From assembly GCA_039566865.1 (NCBI GenBank), contig CM076943.1:13812001-13876000 (forward strand): a DNA stretch of 64,000 bases, in the 5' to 3' direction. Source of the DNA: Aurelia coerulea (lineage: Eukaryota; Cnidaria; Scyphozoa; Semaeostomeae; Ulmaridae). Numbering within the stretch: position 1 is the stretch's first letter; every line of letters begins with the position of its first letter. This document shows positions 12,672-26,703 of the stretch, piece after piece. The notes beneath the pieces were generated by a model. The model saw only the letters and a program-made list of their open reading frames with translations, had not been told where the DNA came from and did no database searches. Made by a program: the position numbers and the translations under genes.

Positions 12672-15195
12672 GCTTCATAACCGATGTATTCAATTAAACT
12701 TCAAAAACTTTCAACCATAGACTGTGTTATGGCTTCACTTTCTCTTGACAAGTTTACTTTCATTTAGACCTCATTACCCTGATGAGGTTTCAAATGTTTC
12801 AAAGAATATACCTCGATTTGAATGAATCTAATCAAACAAAGCTTCATAGCAGATGTATTTAATATAAATTCATAAGATTTCAACCATAGAATGTGCTCTA
12901 ATTCATTTTCTCTTGACAAGTTTACTATCATTTGAACCTCATTAACCTGATGAGGTTTCAAATGTTTCAAAGAATATACCTCGATTTGAATGAAATTAAT
13001 CAAACAAAGCTTCATAGCAGATGTATTTAATATAAATTCATAAGATTTCAACCATAGAATGTGCTCTACTTCATTTTCTCTTGACAAGTTTACTATCATT
13101 TGAACCTCATTAACCTGATGAGGTTTCAAATGTTTATATGAATATACCTCGATTTGAATGAATTTAATCAAACAGAGCTTCATAACCGATGTATTCAATA
13201 TAATTTAATAAGATTTCAACAATAGACTGTGTTCTGGCTTCATTTTATCTTGACAAGGTTACTATCATTTGAACCTCATTACCCTGATGAGTGTTCAAAT
13301 GTTTCAAAGAATATACCTCGATTTGAATGAATTTAATCAAATAAAAAAGCTTCATAACCGATGTATTCAATATAAATTTATAAGTATTCAACCATAGACT
13401 GTGTTCTGGCTTCATTTTCTCTTGACAAGTTTACTTTCATTTAGACCTTATTAACCTGATGAGGTTTCAAATGTTTCAAAGAATATACCTCGATTTGAAT
13501 GAATTTAATCAAACAAAGCTTCATAACCGATTTATTCTATATAAATTCATAAGATTTCAACCATTGACTGCGCTCTAAAACCAATTCCTATATACAAGTT
13601 TACTATCATTTGAACCTCATTAACCTGATGAGGTTTGAAATGTTCCAAAGAATATACCTCGATTTGAATGAATTTATTCATTTAAAGTTTCACAACCGAT
13701 CTATTCTATATAAACTCAAAATTTCAAATATAGACTGTGTTCTGGCTTCATTCTCTCTTGACAAGTTTATCATCATTTGAACCTAATTAACCTGATGAGG
13801 TTTCAAATGTTTCAAAAATATGTACCTCCATTTGATTGAATTTAAACAAACAAAGCTTCATAACCAATGTATTCAATATAAAATCATAAGATTTCAACCA
13901 TGGACTGTGTTCTGGCTTCTTTTTGTCTTGACAAGTTTACTATCATTTGAACCTCATTAACATGATGAGGTTTCAAATGTTTCAAAGAATATACCTCGAT
14001 TTTAATGAATTTAATCACACAAAGCTTCATAACCGATGTATTAAATATAAGTTCTTAAAATTTCAACCATAGACTGTGTTCTGGCTTCATTTTCTCTTTA
14101 CAAGTTTACTTGAAACTCATTAACCTGATAATGTTTGAAATGTTTCAAAGAATATATCTCGATTTGAATAAAGTTAATCAAACAAAGCTTTATAACCGGT
14201 GTATTCAATATTATTTCATAAGATTTCAACCAGAGACTGTGTTATGGCTTCGTTTTCTCTTGACAAGTTTACTATCATTTGAACCTCATTAACCTGATGA
14301 GGTTTCAAATGTTTCAAAGAATATACCTCGATTTGAATGAAAAGAATCACACAAAGCTTCATAACCGATGTATTCAATATAAATTCATAAGATTTCAACC
14401 ATAGACTGTGTTCTGGCTTCATTTTCTCTTGACAAGTTTATCATTTGAACCTGATTAACCTGATGAGATTTCAAATGCTTCAAAGAATATATCTCGATTT
14501 GAATAAATATAATCAAACAAAGCTTCATAACCGATGTATTCAATATAAAATCATAAGATTTCAACCATGGACTGTGTTCTGGCTTCTTTTTGTCTTGACA
14601 AGTTTACTATCATTTGAACCTCATTAACATGATGAGGTTTCAAATGTTTCAAAGAATATACCTCGATTTTAATGAATTTAATCACACAAAGCTTCATAAC
14701 AGATGTATTAAATATAGGTTCTTAAAATTTCAACCATAGACTGTGTTCTGGCTTCATTTTCTCTTTACAAGTTTACTTGAAACTCATTAACCTGATAATG
14801 TTTGAAATGTTTCAAAGAATATATCTCGATTTGAATAAAGTTAATCAAACAAAGCTTTATAACCGGTGTATTTAATATTATTTCATAAGATTTCAACCAG
14901 AGACTGTGTTATGGCTTCGTTTTCTCTTGACAAGTTTACTATCATTTGAACCTCATTAACCTGATGAGGTTTCAAATGTTTCAAAGAACATACCTCAATT
15001 TGAATGAATTTAATCAAACAAAGCTTCATAACCGATGTATTCAATTAAATTTCAAAAACTTTCAACCATAGACTGTGTTATGGCTTCACTTTCTCTTGAC
15101 AAGTTTACTTTCATTTAGACCTCATTAACCTGATGAGGTTTCAAATGTTTCAAAGAATATACCTCGATTTGAATGAATTTTATCAAACAAAGCCT

Positions 15196-15449
15196 GTGGG
15201 GTGAGTGGCCGAGCGGCTTAATCAGCTTCCGTCAGGAGACTGAAGTTAAGCTCGGTCGAGTGAGGTCAAACTCCGGATGGGTGACCTCGGACGCTTGGCT
15301 TCGCAACTCACCTCGCCGTCCTTCGGAAGGGACGTTAAACTAGGGGTCCCGTACCAGGATGCGGCATGCACAGTGGGCATAAAATAGCTTTAAGTAGCTA
15401 GAAATACTTCCTTCCCACTCAAAATAAATTACTGAAAAAAAAAGAAAAA
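15196..15449 (+). repeat. SINE copy 4
   Basis: 254 bp. The left flank reads AAAGCCT where the others have AAAGCTT, and the A-tail is interrupted by one G. Downstream monomers match those after copies 1 and 3 (the 144-codon repeat artefacts start 343-346 bp after the SINE start in all three). Confidence 0.85.
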
Positions 15450-16793
15450 GCTTCATAACCGATGTATTCAATTAAATTTCAAAAACTTTCAACCATAGAC
15501 TGTGTTATGGCTTCACTTTCTCTTGACAAGTTTACTTTCATTTAGACCTCATTACCCTGATGAGGTTTCAAATGTTTCAAAGAATATACCTCGATTTGAA
15601 TGAATCTAATCAAACAAAGCTTCATAGCAGATGTATTTAATATAAATTCATAAGATTTCAACCATAGAATGTGCTCTACTTCATTTTCTCTTGACAAGTT
15701 TACTATCATTTGAACCTCATTAACCTGATGAGGTTTCAAATGTTTCAAAGAATATACCTCGATTTGAATGAATTTAATCAAACAAAGCTTCATAGCAGAT
15801 GTATTTAATATAAATTCATAAGATTTCAACCATAGAATGTGCTCTACTTCATTTTCTCTTGACAAGTTTACTATCATTTGAACCTCATTAACCTGATGAG
15901 GTTTCAAATGTTTATATGAATATACCTCGATTTGAATGAATTTAATCAAACAAAGCTTCATAACCGATGTATTCAATATAATTTAATAAGATTTCAACAA
16001 TAGACTGTGTTCTGGCTTCATTTTATCTTGACAAGGTTACTATCATTTGAACCTCATTACCCTGATGAGTGTTCAAATGTTTCAAAGAATATACCTCGAT
16101 TTGAATGAATTTAATCAAATAAAAAAGCTTCATAACCGATGTATTCAATATAAATTTATAAGTATTCAACCATAGACTGTGTTCTGGCTTCATTTTCTCT
16201 TGACAAGTTTACTTTCATTTAGACCTTATTAACCTGATGAGGTTTCAAATGTTTCAAAGAATATACCTCGATTTGAATGAATTTAATCAAACAAAGCTTC
16301 ATAACCGATTTATTCTATATAAATTCATAAGATTTCAACCATTGACTGCGCTCTAAAACCAATTCCTATATACAAGTTTACTATCATTTGAACCTCATTA
16401 ACCTGATGAGGTTTGAAATGTTTCAAAGAATATACCTCGATTTGAATGAATTTATTCATTTAAAGTTTCACAACCGATCTATTCTATATAAACTCAAAAT
16501 TTCAAATATAGACTGTGTTCTGGCTTCATTCTCTCTTGACAAGTTTATCATCATTTGAACCTAATTAACCTTATGAGGTTTCAAATGTTTCAAAAATATG
16601 TACCTCCATTTGATTGAATTTAAACAAACAAAGCTTCATAACCGATGTATTCAATATAAAATCATAAGATTTCAACCATGGACTGTGTTCTGGCTTCTTT
16701 TTGTCTTGACAAGTTTACTATCATTTGAACCTCATTAACATGATGAGGTTTCAAATGTTTCAAAGAATATACCTCGATTTTAATGAATTTAAT

Positions 16794-16913
16794 CACACAA
16801 AGCTTCATAACCGATGTATTCAATTAAATTTCAAAAACTTTCAACCATAGACTGTGTTATGGCTTCACTTTCTCTTGACAAGTTTACTTTCATTTAGACC
16901 TCATTACCCTGAT
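16794..16913. repeat. SINE-free version of the SINE-bearing junction
   Basis: The marker monomer that follows the SINE elsewhere (ATTAAATTTCAAAAACTTT, then GACTGTGTTATGGCTTCAC) is here joined directly to an ordinary CACACAAAGCTTCATAACC monomer end. It is therefore an empty site, either ancestral or produced by exchange with another monomer, and it supports the AAAGCTT duplication. Confidence 0.65.
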
Positions 16914-19900
16914 GAGGTTTCAAATGTTTCAAAGAATATACCTCGATTTGAATGAATCTAATCAAACAAAGCTTCATAGCAGATGTATTTAATATAAATT
17001 CATAAGATTTCAACCATAGAATGTGCTCTACTTCATTTTCTCTTGACAAGTTTACTATCATTTGAACCTCATTAACCTGATGAGGTTTCAAATGTTTCAA
17101 AGAATATACCTCGATTTGAATGAATTTAATCAAACAAAGCTTCATAGCAGATGTATTTAATATAAATTCATAAGATTTCAACCATAGACTGTGTTCTGGC
17201 TTCATTTTCTCTTGACAAGTTTACTTGAAACTCATTAACCTGATAATGTTTGAAATGTTTCAAAGAATATATCTCGATTTGAATAAAGTTAATCAAACAA
17301 AGCTTTATAACCGGTGTATTCAATATTATTTCATAAGATTTCAACCAGAGACTGTGTTATGGCTTCATTCTCTCTTGACAAGTTTACTATCATTTGAACC
17401 TCATTAACCTGATGAGGTTTCAAATGTTTCAAAGAACATACCTCAATTTGAATGAATTTAATCAAACAAAGCTTTATAACCGATGTATTAAATATAATTT
17501 CATAAGATTTCAACCATAGACTGTGTTCTGGCTTCGTTTTCTCTTGACAAGTTTTTTATCATTTGAACCTCATTAACCTGATGAGGTTTCAAATGTTTCA
17601 AAGAATATACCTCGATTTGAATGAAAAGAATCACACAAAGCTTCATAACCGATGTATTCAATATAAATTCATAAGATTTCAACCATAGACTGTGTTCTGG
17701 CTTCATTTTCTCTTGACAAGTTTTTTATCATTTGAACCTCATTAACCTGATGAGATTTCAAATGCTTCAAAGAATATATCTCGATTTGAATAAATATAAT
17801 CAAACAAAGCTTCATAACCGGTGTATTCAATATAATTTAATAAGATTTCAACCATAGACTGTGTTATGGCTTCGTTTTCCTTTGACAAGTTTACTATCAT
17901 TTGAACCTCATTAACCTGATGAGGTTTCAAATGTTTCACAGAACATAACTCAATTTGAATGAATTTAATCAAACAAAGCTTTATAACCGATGTATTCAAT
18001 ATAAATTCATATTATTTCAACCATAGACTGTGTTCTGGCTTCATTCCTTCTTGACAAGTTCACTATCATTTCAACTTCATTAACCTGATGAGGTTTCAAA
18101 TGCTTCAAAGAATATATCTCGATTTGAATAAATATAATCAAACAAAGCTTCATAACCGGTGTATTCAATATAATTTAATAAGATTTCAACCATAGACTGT
18201 GTTATGGCTTCGTTTTCCTTTGACAAGTTTACTATCATTTGAACCTCATTAACCTGATGAGGTTTCAAATGTTTCACAGAACATAACTCAATTTGATTGA
18301 ATTTAATCAAACAAAGCTTTATAACCGATGTATTCAATATAAATTCATATTATTTCAACCATAGACTGTGTTCTGGCTTCATTCCTTCTTGACAAGTTCA
18401 CTATCATTTCAACTTCATTAACCTGATGAGGTTTCAAATGTTTCCAAGAATATATCTCGATTTGAATAAATTTAATCAAACTAAGCTTCATAACTGGTGT
18501 ATTACATATAATTTCATAAGATTTCAACCATAGACTGTGTTCTGGCTTCCTTTTCTCTTCACAAGTTTACTATCATTTGAACCTCATTAACCTGATGAGG
18601 TTTCAAATGTTTCAAAGAATATACCTCGATTTGATTGAATTTAATCAATTAAAGTTTTACATCCAATCTATTTATTATAAATTAATAAGATTTCAGCCAT
18701 AGAATGTGTTCTACTTCATTTTATCTTAACATCTTTACTATCACTTGAACCTCATTAACTTGATGAGGTTTCAAATGTTTCAAAGAATATACCTCGACTT
18801 GAATTGATTTAATCAAACAAAGCTTCATAACTGATGTATTCAATATAAATTCATAAGATTTCAACCATAGACTGTGTTCTGGCTTCCTTTTCGCTTGACA
18901 AGTTTACTATCATTTGAATTTCATTAACCTGATGAGGTTTCAATTGTTTCAAAGAATATTCCTCGATTTGAATGAATTTAATCATTTAAAGTTTCACATT
19001 CGATCTATTCTATATAAATTCATAAGATTTCAACCATTGACTGCGCTCTAAAACCAATTCCTATTGACAAGTTTACTATCATTTGAACCTCATTAACCTG
19101 ATGAGGTTTGAAATGTTTCAAAGAATATACCTCGATTTGAATGAATTTATTCATTTAAAGTTTCACAACCGATCTATTCAATATAAATTGATAAGATTTC
19201 AACCATAGACTGTGTTCTGGTTTCATTTTTTCTTGAAAAGTTTACTATTATTTGAACCTCATTAACCTGATGAGGTTTCAAATGTTTCAAAAATATGTAC
19301 CTCCAATTGATTGAATTTAAACAAACAAAGCTTCATAACCGATGTATTCAATATAAATTCATAAGATTTCAACCATAGACTGTGTTCTGGCTTCTTTTTT
19401 TCTTGACAAGTTTACTATCATTTGAACCTCATTAACCTGATGAGGTTTGAAATGTTTCAAAGAATATACCTCGATTTGAATGAATTTATTCATTTAAAGT
19501 TTCACAACCGATCTATTCAATATAAATTGATAAGATTTCAACCATACACTGTGTTCTGGCTTCATTTTCTCTTGACAAGTTTTTTATCATTTCAACCTCA
19601 TTAACCTGATGAGATTTCAAATCTTTCAAAGAATATATCTCGATTTGACTAAATTTAATCAAACAATGCTTCATAACCGGTGTATTCAATATAAATTCAT
19701 ATGATTTCAACCATAGACTGTTTTCTGGCTTCATTCCTTCTTGACAAGTTCACTATCATTTCAACCTCATTAACCTGATGAGGTTTTAAATGTTTCAAAG
19801 AATATATCTCGATTTGAATAAATTTAATCAAACTAAGCTTCATAACCGGTGTATTACATATAACTTCATAAGATATCAACCATAGACTGTGTTCTGGCTT

Positions 19901-22900
19901 CCTTTTCTCTTCACAAGTTTACTATCATTTGAACCTCATTAACCTGATGAGGTTTCAAATGTTTCAAAGAATTTACCTCGATTTGAAAGAATTTAATCAA
20001 TTAAAGTTTTACATCCAATCTATTTATTATAAATTCATAAGATTTCAGCCATAGAATGTGTTCTACTTCATTTTATCTTAACATCTTTACTATCACTTGA
20101 ACCTCATTAACTTGATGAGGTTTCAAATGTTTAAAGAATATACCTCGACTTGAATTGATTTAATCAAACAAAGCTTCATAACTGATGTATTCAATATAAA
20201 TTCATAAGATTTCAACCATAGACTGTGTTCTGGCTTCCTTTTCGCTTGACAAGTTTACTATCATTTGAGTTTCATTAACCTGATGAGGTTTCAAATGTTT
20301 CAAAGAATATACCTCGATTTGAATGAATTTAATCATTTAAAGTTTCACATTCGATCTATTCTATATAAATTCATAAGATTTCAACCATTGACTGCGCTCT
20401 AAAACCAATTCCTATTGACAAGTTTACTATCATTTGAACCTCATTAACCTGATGAGGTTTGAAATGTTTCAAAGAATATACCTCGATTTGAATGAATTTA
20501 TTCATTTAAAGTTTCACAACCGATCTATTCAATATAAATTCATAAGATTTCAACCATAGACTGTGTTCTGGCTTCATTTTCTCTTGACAAGTTTACTATT
20601 ATTTGAACCTCATTAACCTGATGAGGTTTCAAATGTTTCAAAAATATGTACCTCCATTTGATTGAATTTAAACAAACAAAGCTTCCTATCGATGTAATCA
20701 TTATAAATACATAAGATTTCGACCATTGACTGTGCTCTAAAATCATTTCTTATTCACAAGTTTACTATCATTTGAGCCTCATTACCCTGATGAGGTTTCA
20801 AATGTTTCAAAGAATATACCTCGATTTGAATGAATCTAATCAAACAATTTTTCTTAACCGATGTATTCAATATAAATTTATAAGAATTCAACCACAGACT
20901 GTGTTCTGGCTTTATTTGCACGTGACAAGTTTACTATCATTTGAACCTCATTAACCTGATGAGGTTTCAAATGTTTCAAAGAATATACCTCGATTTGAAT
21001 GAATTTAATCAAAGAAAGCTTCATAACAGATGTATTTAATATAAATTCATAAGATTTCAACCATAGAATGTGCTCTACTTCATTTTCTCTTGACAAGTTT
21101 ACTATCATTCGAACCTCATTAACCTGATGAGGTTTCAAATGTTTCAATGAATATACCTCGATTTGAATGAATTTAATCAAACAAAGCTTCATAACCGATT
21201 TATTCAATATAATGTAATAAGATTTCAACAATAGACTGTGTTCTGGCTTCATTTGATCTTGACAAGTTTACTATCATTTGAACCTCATTAACCTGATGAG
21301 GTTTCAAATGTTTCAAAGAATATATCTCTATTTGAATGAATTTAAGCAAACAAAAAAGCTTCATAACCGATGTATTCAATATAAATTGATAAGATTTCAA
21401 CCATAGACTGTGTTCTAGCTTCATTTAATCTTGACAAGTTTACTATCATTTGAACCTCATTAACCTGATGAGGTTTCAAATGTTTCAAAGAATATTCCTC
21501 GATTTGAATGAATTTAATCAATTAAAGTTTCACATCCTATCGATTTATATAAATTCATAAGATTCCAAAAATAGAATGTGTTCTGGCTTCATGATCTCTT
21601 TACAAGTTTACTATCATTTGAACCTCATTAACCTGATGAGGTTTCAAATGTTTCAAAGAATATTCCTCGATTTGAATGAATTTAATCAATTAAAGTTTCA
21701 CATCCCATCGATTTATATAAATTCATAAGATTCCAAAAATAGAATGTGTTCTGGCTTCATGATCTTTTTACAAGTTTACTATCATTTGAACCTCATTAAC
21801 CTGATGAGGTTTCAAATGTTTCAAAGAAAATACCTCAATTTGAATAAATTTAAAAACAAAGCTTCATAACCGATGTATTCAATATAAATTCATAATATTT
21901 CATTCATAGACTGTGTTCTGGCTTCATTTTCTCTTGACAAGTTTACTTTCATTTACACCTTATTAACCTGATGAGGTTTCAAATGTTTCAAAGAATATAC
22001 CTCGATTTGAATGAATTTAATCAAACAAAGCTTCATAACCGATGTATTCAATATAAATTTATAAGTATTCAACCATAGACTGTGTTCTGGCTTCATTTTA
22101 TCTTGACAAGTTTACTATCATTTAAACCTCATTAACCTGATGAGGTTTCAAATGTTTCAAAGAATATACCTCGATTTGAATTAATTTAATCAATTAAAGT
22201 TTCACATCCCATCTATTTATTATACATTCATAAGATTTCAAACATAAATGTGTTCTGGCTTCATGTTCTCTTTACAAGTTTACTATCATTTGAACCTCAT
22301 TAACCTGATGAGGTTTCAAATGTTTCAAAGAATATTCCTCGATTTGAATGAATTTAATCAATTAAAGTTTCACATCCAATCGATATAATTTAAATTCATA
22401 GGATTCCAAAAATATAATGTGTTCTGGCTTCATGTTCTCTTTACAAGTTTACTATGATTTGAACCTCATTAACCTGATGAGGTTTCAAATTTTTCAAAGA
22501 ATATACCTCGATTTGAATGAATGTAATCAAACAAAGCTTCATAACCGATGTATTCAATATAAATTCATAAGATTTTCAACCATAGACTGTGTTCTGGCTT
22601 CATTTTCTCTTGACAAGTTTACTATCATTTAAACCTCATTAAAATGATGAGGTTTCAAATTTTTCAAAGAATATACCTCGATTTGAATGAATGTAATCAA
22701 ACAAAGCTTCATAACCGATTTATTCAATATAAATTGATAAGATTTCAACCATAGACTGTGTTCTGGCTTCATTTGATCTTGACAAGTTTACTATCATTTG
22801 AACCTCATTAACCTGATGAGGTTTCAAATTTTTCAAAGAATATACCTCGATTTGAATGAATGTAATCAAACAAAGCTTCATAACCGATGTATTCAATATA

Positions 22901-23451
22901 AATTCATAAGATTTCAACCATAGACTGTGTTCTGGCTTCATTTTCTCTTGACAAGTTTACTATCATTTGAACCTCATTAACCTGAATAGGTTTCACATGT
23001 TTCAAATAATACACCTCGATTTGAATGAATTTAATCAATTAAAGTTTCACATCCAATCCATTTATTATAAATTCATAAGTTTTCAACCATTGACTATGCT
23101 CTAAAATCATTTTCTCTTGGCAAGTTTACTATCATTTGAACCTCATTAACCTGATGAGGTTTCAAATGTTTCAAAGAATATACCTAGATTTGAATGAATT
23201 TAATCATTTAAAGTTTCACATCCGATCTATTCATTTTAATTAAAAAGATTTCAACCATAGTCTTTACATCGATTTGAATGAATTTAATCAAACAAAGCTT
23301 CATAACCGATGTATTCAATATAAGTCCATGAAATACAACCATAGACTTTGGTCTGACTTCATTTCCTCTTCACCAGTTCACTATCACTTGAACCTCATTA
23401 ACCTGATGAGGTTTTAAATATTTCAAAGAATATACCTCTATTTGAATGAAT

Positions 23452-23845
23452 TGAATCTCATTTCAGATCATAGATTGTTAAAATAACCCATAAATTGATT
23501 TCATATAGCATTCGATGCAGAATCAAATGCGGATCTCAAAAAAGGCACTCCGACTTCAATAACTTTAGCTGGAAAATAGATATTCAGTGTCATTCTAACA
23601 GATTGCAATAGATGTGAAAATTCGGTAGAGAATCACTACTACAGAAAAACATCTATTTTATTAAGGCTGAGAAATTTATAGAGAATCATGGATTGATTTG
23701 CTATGGCAATGTTTCGATGCAGAATAGTATGCTGAATTCACAACAAGCTTGCACATTGCTGTAACTATTTTAGTTATAGAGTTATTTGAATTTTAAAATA
23801 GATGCAGCAAGCTGAGAAATTCAATTGTAATTTCAAAACATTTCC
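23452..23845. repeat. Non-satellite segment within array, copy 1
   Basis: About 395 bp unrelated to the monomer, starting at the end of a divergent monomer (TTGAATCTCATTTCAGATC). It contains AT-rich sequence with no reading frame of note. Copies 2 and 3 share the same left junction. Confidence 0.85.
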
Positions 23846-24717
23846 AATATAAACTGAGTTCTGACTTGATTAACTCTTGAAAAGTTTAATCAATTGAGCC
23901 TCATTAACCTCATGAGGTTTCAAATGTTTCAAAGAATATACCTCGATTTGAATGAATTTAATCAAACAAAGCTTCATAACCGATGTATTCAATATAATTT
24001 AATAAGATTTCAACAATAGACTGTGCTCTGGCTTCATTTTATCTTGACAAGTTTACTATCATTTGAACCTCATTACCCTGATGAGGTTTCAAATGTTTCA
24101 AAGAATATACCTCGATTTGAATGAATTTAATCAAACAAAGCTTCATAACCGATGTATTCAATATAATTTAATAAGATTTCAACAATAGACTGTGTTCTGG
24201 CTTCATTTTCTCTTGACAAGTTTACTATCATTTGAACCTCATTAACCTGAATAGGTTTCACATGTTTCAAATAATACACCTCGATTTGAATGAATTTAAT
24301 CAATTAAAGTTTCATATCCAATCCATTTATTATAAATTCATAAGTTTTCAACCATTGACTATGCTCTAAAATCATTTTCTCTTGGCCAGTTTACTATCAT
24401 TTGAACCTCATTAACCTGATGAGGTTTCAAATGTTTCAAAGAATATACCTAGATTTGAATGAATTTAATCATTTAAAGTTTCACATCCGATCTATTCATT
24501 ATAAATTAACAAGATTTCAACCATAGACTTTACATCGATTTGAATGAATTTAATCAAACAAAGCTTCATAACCGATGTATTCAATATAAGTCCATGAAAT
24601 ACAACCATAGACTTTGGTCTGACTTCATTTCCTCTTCACCAGTTCACTATCACTTGAACCTCATTAACCTGATGAGGTTTTAAATATTTCAAAGAACATA
24701 CCTCTATTTGAATGAAT

Positions 24718-25112
24718 TGAATCTCATTTCAGATCATAGATTGTTAAAATAACCCATAAATTGATTTCATATAGCATTCGATGCAGAATCAAATGCGGAT
24801 CTAAAAAAAGGCACTCCGACTTCAATAACTTTAGCTGGAAAATAGATATTCAGTGTCATTCCAACAGATTGCAATAGATGTGAGAATTCGGTAGAGAATC
24901 ACTACTACAGAAAAACATCTATTTTATTAAGGCTGAGAAATTTATAGAGAATCATGGATTGATTTGCTATGGCAATGTTTCGATGCAGAATAGTATGCTG
25001 AATTCACAACAAGCATGCACATTGCTGTAACTATTTTAGTTATAGAGTTATTTGACTTTTAAAATAGATGCAGCAAGCTGAGAAATTCAATTGCAATTTC
25101 AAAACATTTCCA
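24718..25112. repeat. Non-satellite segment within array, copy 2
   Basis: Almost identical to copy 1, about 1,266 bp downstream and flanked by the same divergent monomers on both sides. The unit that was duplicated is therefore the segment plus about five monomers. Confidence 0.85.
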
Positions 25113-26327
25113 ATATAAACTGAGTTCTGACTTGATTAACTCTTGAAAAGTTTAATCAATTGAGCCTCATTAACCTGATGAGGTTTCAAATGTTTCAAAG
25201 AATATACCTCGATTTGAATGAATTTAATCAAACAAAGCTTCATAACCGATGTATTCAATATAATTTAATAAGATTTCAACAATAGACTGTGCTCTGGCTT
25301 CATTTTATCTTGACAAGTTTACTATCATTTGAACCTCATTACCCTGATGAGGTTTCAAATGTTTCAAAGAATATACCTCGATTTGAATGAATTTAAATAC
25401 ACAAAGCTTCATAACCGATGTATTCATTATAAATTCATAAGATTTCAAGCATAGACTGTGTTCTGGCTTCATTTGATCTTGACAAGTTTACTATCATTTG
25501 AACCTCATTAACCTGATGAGGTTTCAAATGTTTCAAAAAATATACTTCGATTTGAATGAATTTAATCTATTAAAGTTTCACATCCAATCTTTTTATATTA
25601 TAAATTCATAAGATTTCAACCATTGACTGTGCTCTAAAATCATTTTCTCTTGGCAAATTTAATATCATTTGAACCTCATTAACCTGATGAGGTTTCACAT
25701 GTTTTAAAGAACATACCTCGACTTGAATGAAATTAATCAAACAATAATTCATAACCGGTGTATTCAATAGAAATTCATAAGATTTCAACCATTGACTGTG
25801 CTCTAAAATCATTTTCTCTTGACAAGTTTACTATCATTTGAACCTCATTACCCTGATGAGTTTTCAAATGTTTCAAAGAATATACCTCGATTTGAATGAA
25901 TTTAATCAAACAAAAAAGCTTCATAACCGATGTATTCAATATAAATTTATAAGTATTCAACCATAGACTGTGTTCTGGCTTCATTTTATCTTGACAAGTT
26001 TACTATCATTTCAACCTCATTAATCTGAAGAGTTTTATAATGTTTCAACGAATATACTTTAATTTGAATGAATTTAATCTAACCAAGTTTCACATTCGTT
26101 CTATTCATTATAAATTAACAAGATTTCAACCATAGACTTTACATCGATTTGAATGAATTTAATCAAACAAAACTTCATAACCGATGTATTCAATATAAGT
26201 CCATAAAATACAACCATAGACTGTGTTCTGACTTCATTTCCTCTTCACCAGTTCACTATCACTTGAACCTCATTAACCTGATGAGGTTTTAAATATTGCA
26301 AAGAATATACCTCTATTTGAATGAATT

Positions 26328-26703
26328 GAATCTCATTTCAGATAGATTGTTAAAATAACCCATAAATTGATTTCATATAGCATTCGATGCAGAATCAAAG
26401 GCGGATCTCAAAAAAGGCACTCAGACTTCAATAAATTTAGCTGGAAAATAGATATTCAGTGTCATTCTAACAGATTGCAATAGATGTGAGAATTCGGTAG
26501 AGAATCACTACTACAGAAAAACATCTATTTTATTAAGGCTGAGAAATTTATAGAGAATCATGGATTGATTTGCTATGGCAATTTTTCGATGCAGAATAGT
26601 ATGCTGAGTTCAAAACAAGCATGCACATTGCTGTAACTGTTTTAGTTATAGAGTTATTCGACTTTTATAATAGATGCAGCAAGCTGCAAAATTCAATTGT
26701 AAA
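26328..26703. repeat. Non-satellite segment, copy 3, at the array edge
   Basis: Third copy, with a four-base deletion near its left end. No satellite follows it; the sequence runs on into unrelated AT-rich DNA. This copy probably marks the original array boundary from which the internal copies derive. Confidence 0.8.

Larger units (their letters stand above)
1..26330. repeat. 169-bp tandem satellite array
   Basis: Nearly the whole interval is head-to-tail copies of one AT-rich 169-bp monomer. The period was counted directly and matches the 169-bp offsets between repeated segments such as 5871/6040/6209. Variants of 168 bp (around 10,906-11,340) and 163 bp (monomers reading CTCTTTACAAG, lacking about 6 bp) occur. 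Each monomer carries a dyad, CCTCAT-TAACCTG-ATGAGG. Subtracting four SINE copies and three non-satellite inserts leaves roughly 140 monomers. The array begins before the window and decays at about 26,330. Unit length is close to a nucleosome repeat, as in many centromeric or pericentromeric satellites, but no CENP-B-box-like motif was noticed. No monomer looks coding: 169 is not a multiple of three, so the frame shifts at each unit. Confidence 0.97.

Noticed and set aside
10563..15449. Four 5S rRNA or tRNA genes
   Set aside because: Only the internal promoter boxes match; the rest of the 5S or tRNA structure is missing and an A-tail is present, so they are SINEs.
1..26330. Dozens of 60-144 codon frames, mostly minus strand, with shared residues such as IKFIQIEVYSLKHLKPHQ
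   Set aside because: They are translations of the 169-bp satellite and shift frame every unit; no start context, splice sites or domain supports a protein.
1..26330. CRISPR-like array
   Set aside because: The repeats are contiguous 169-bp satellite units without unique spacers, in eukaryotic DNA.
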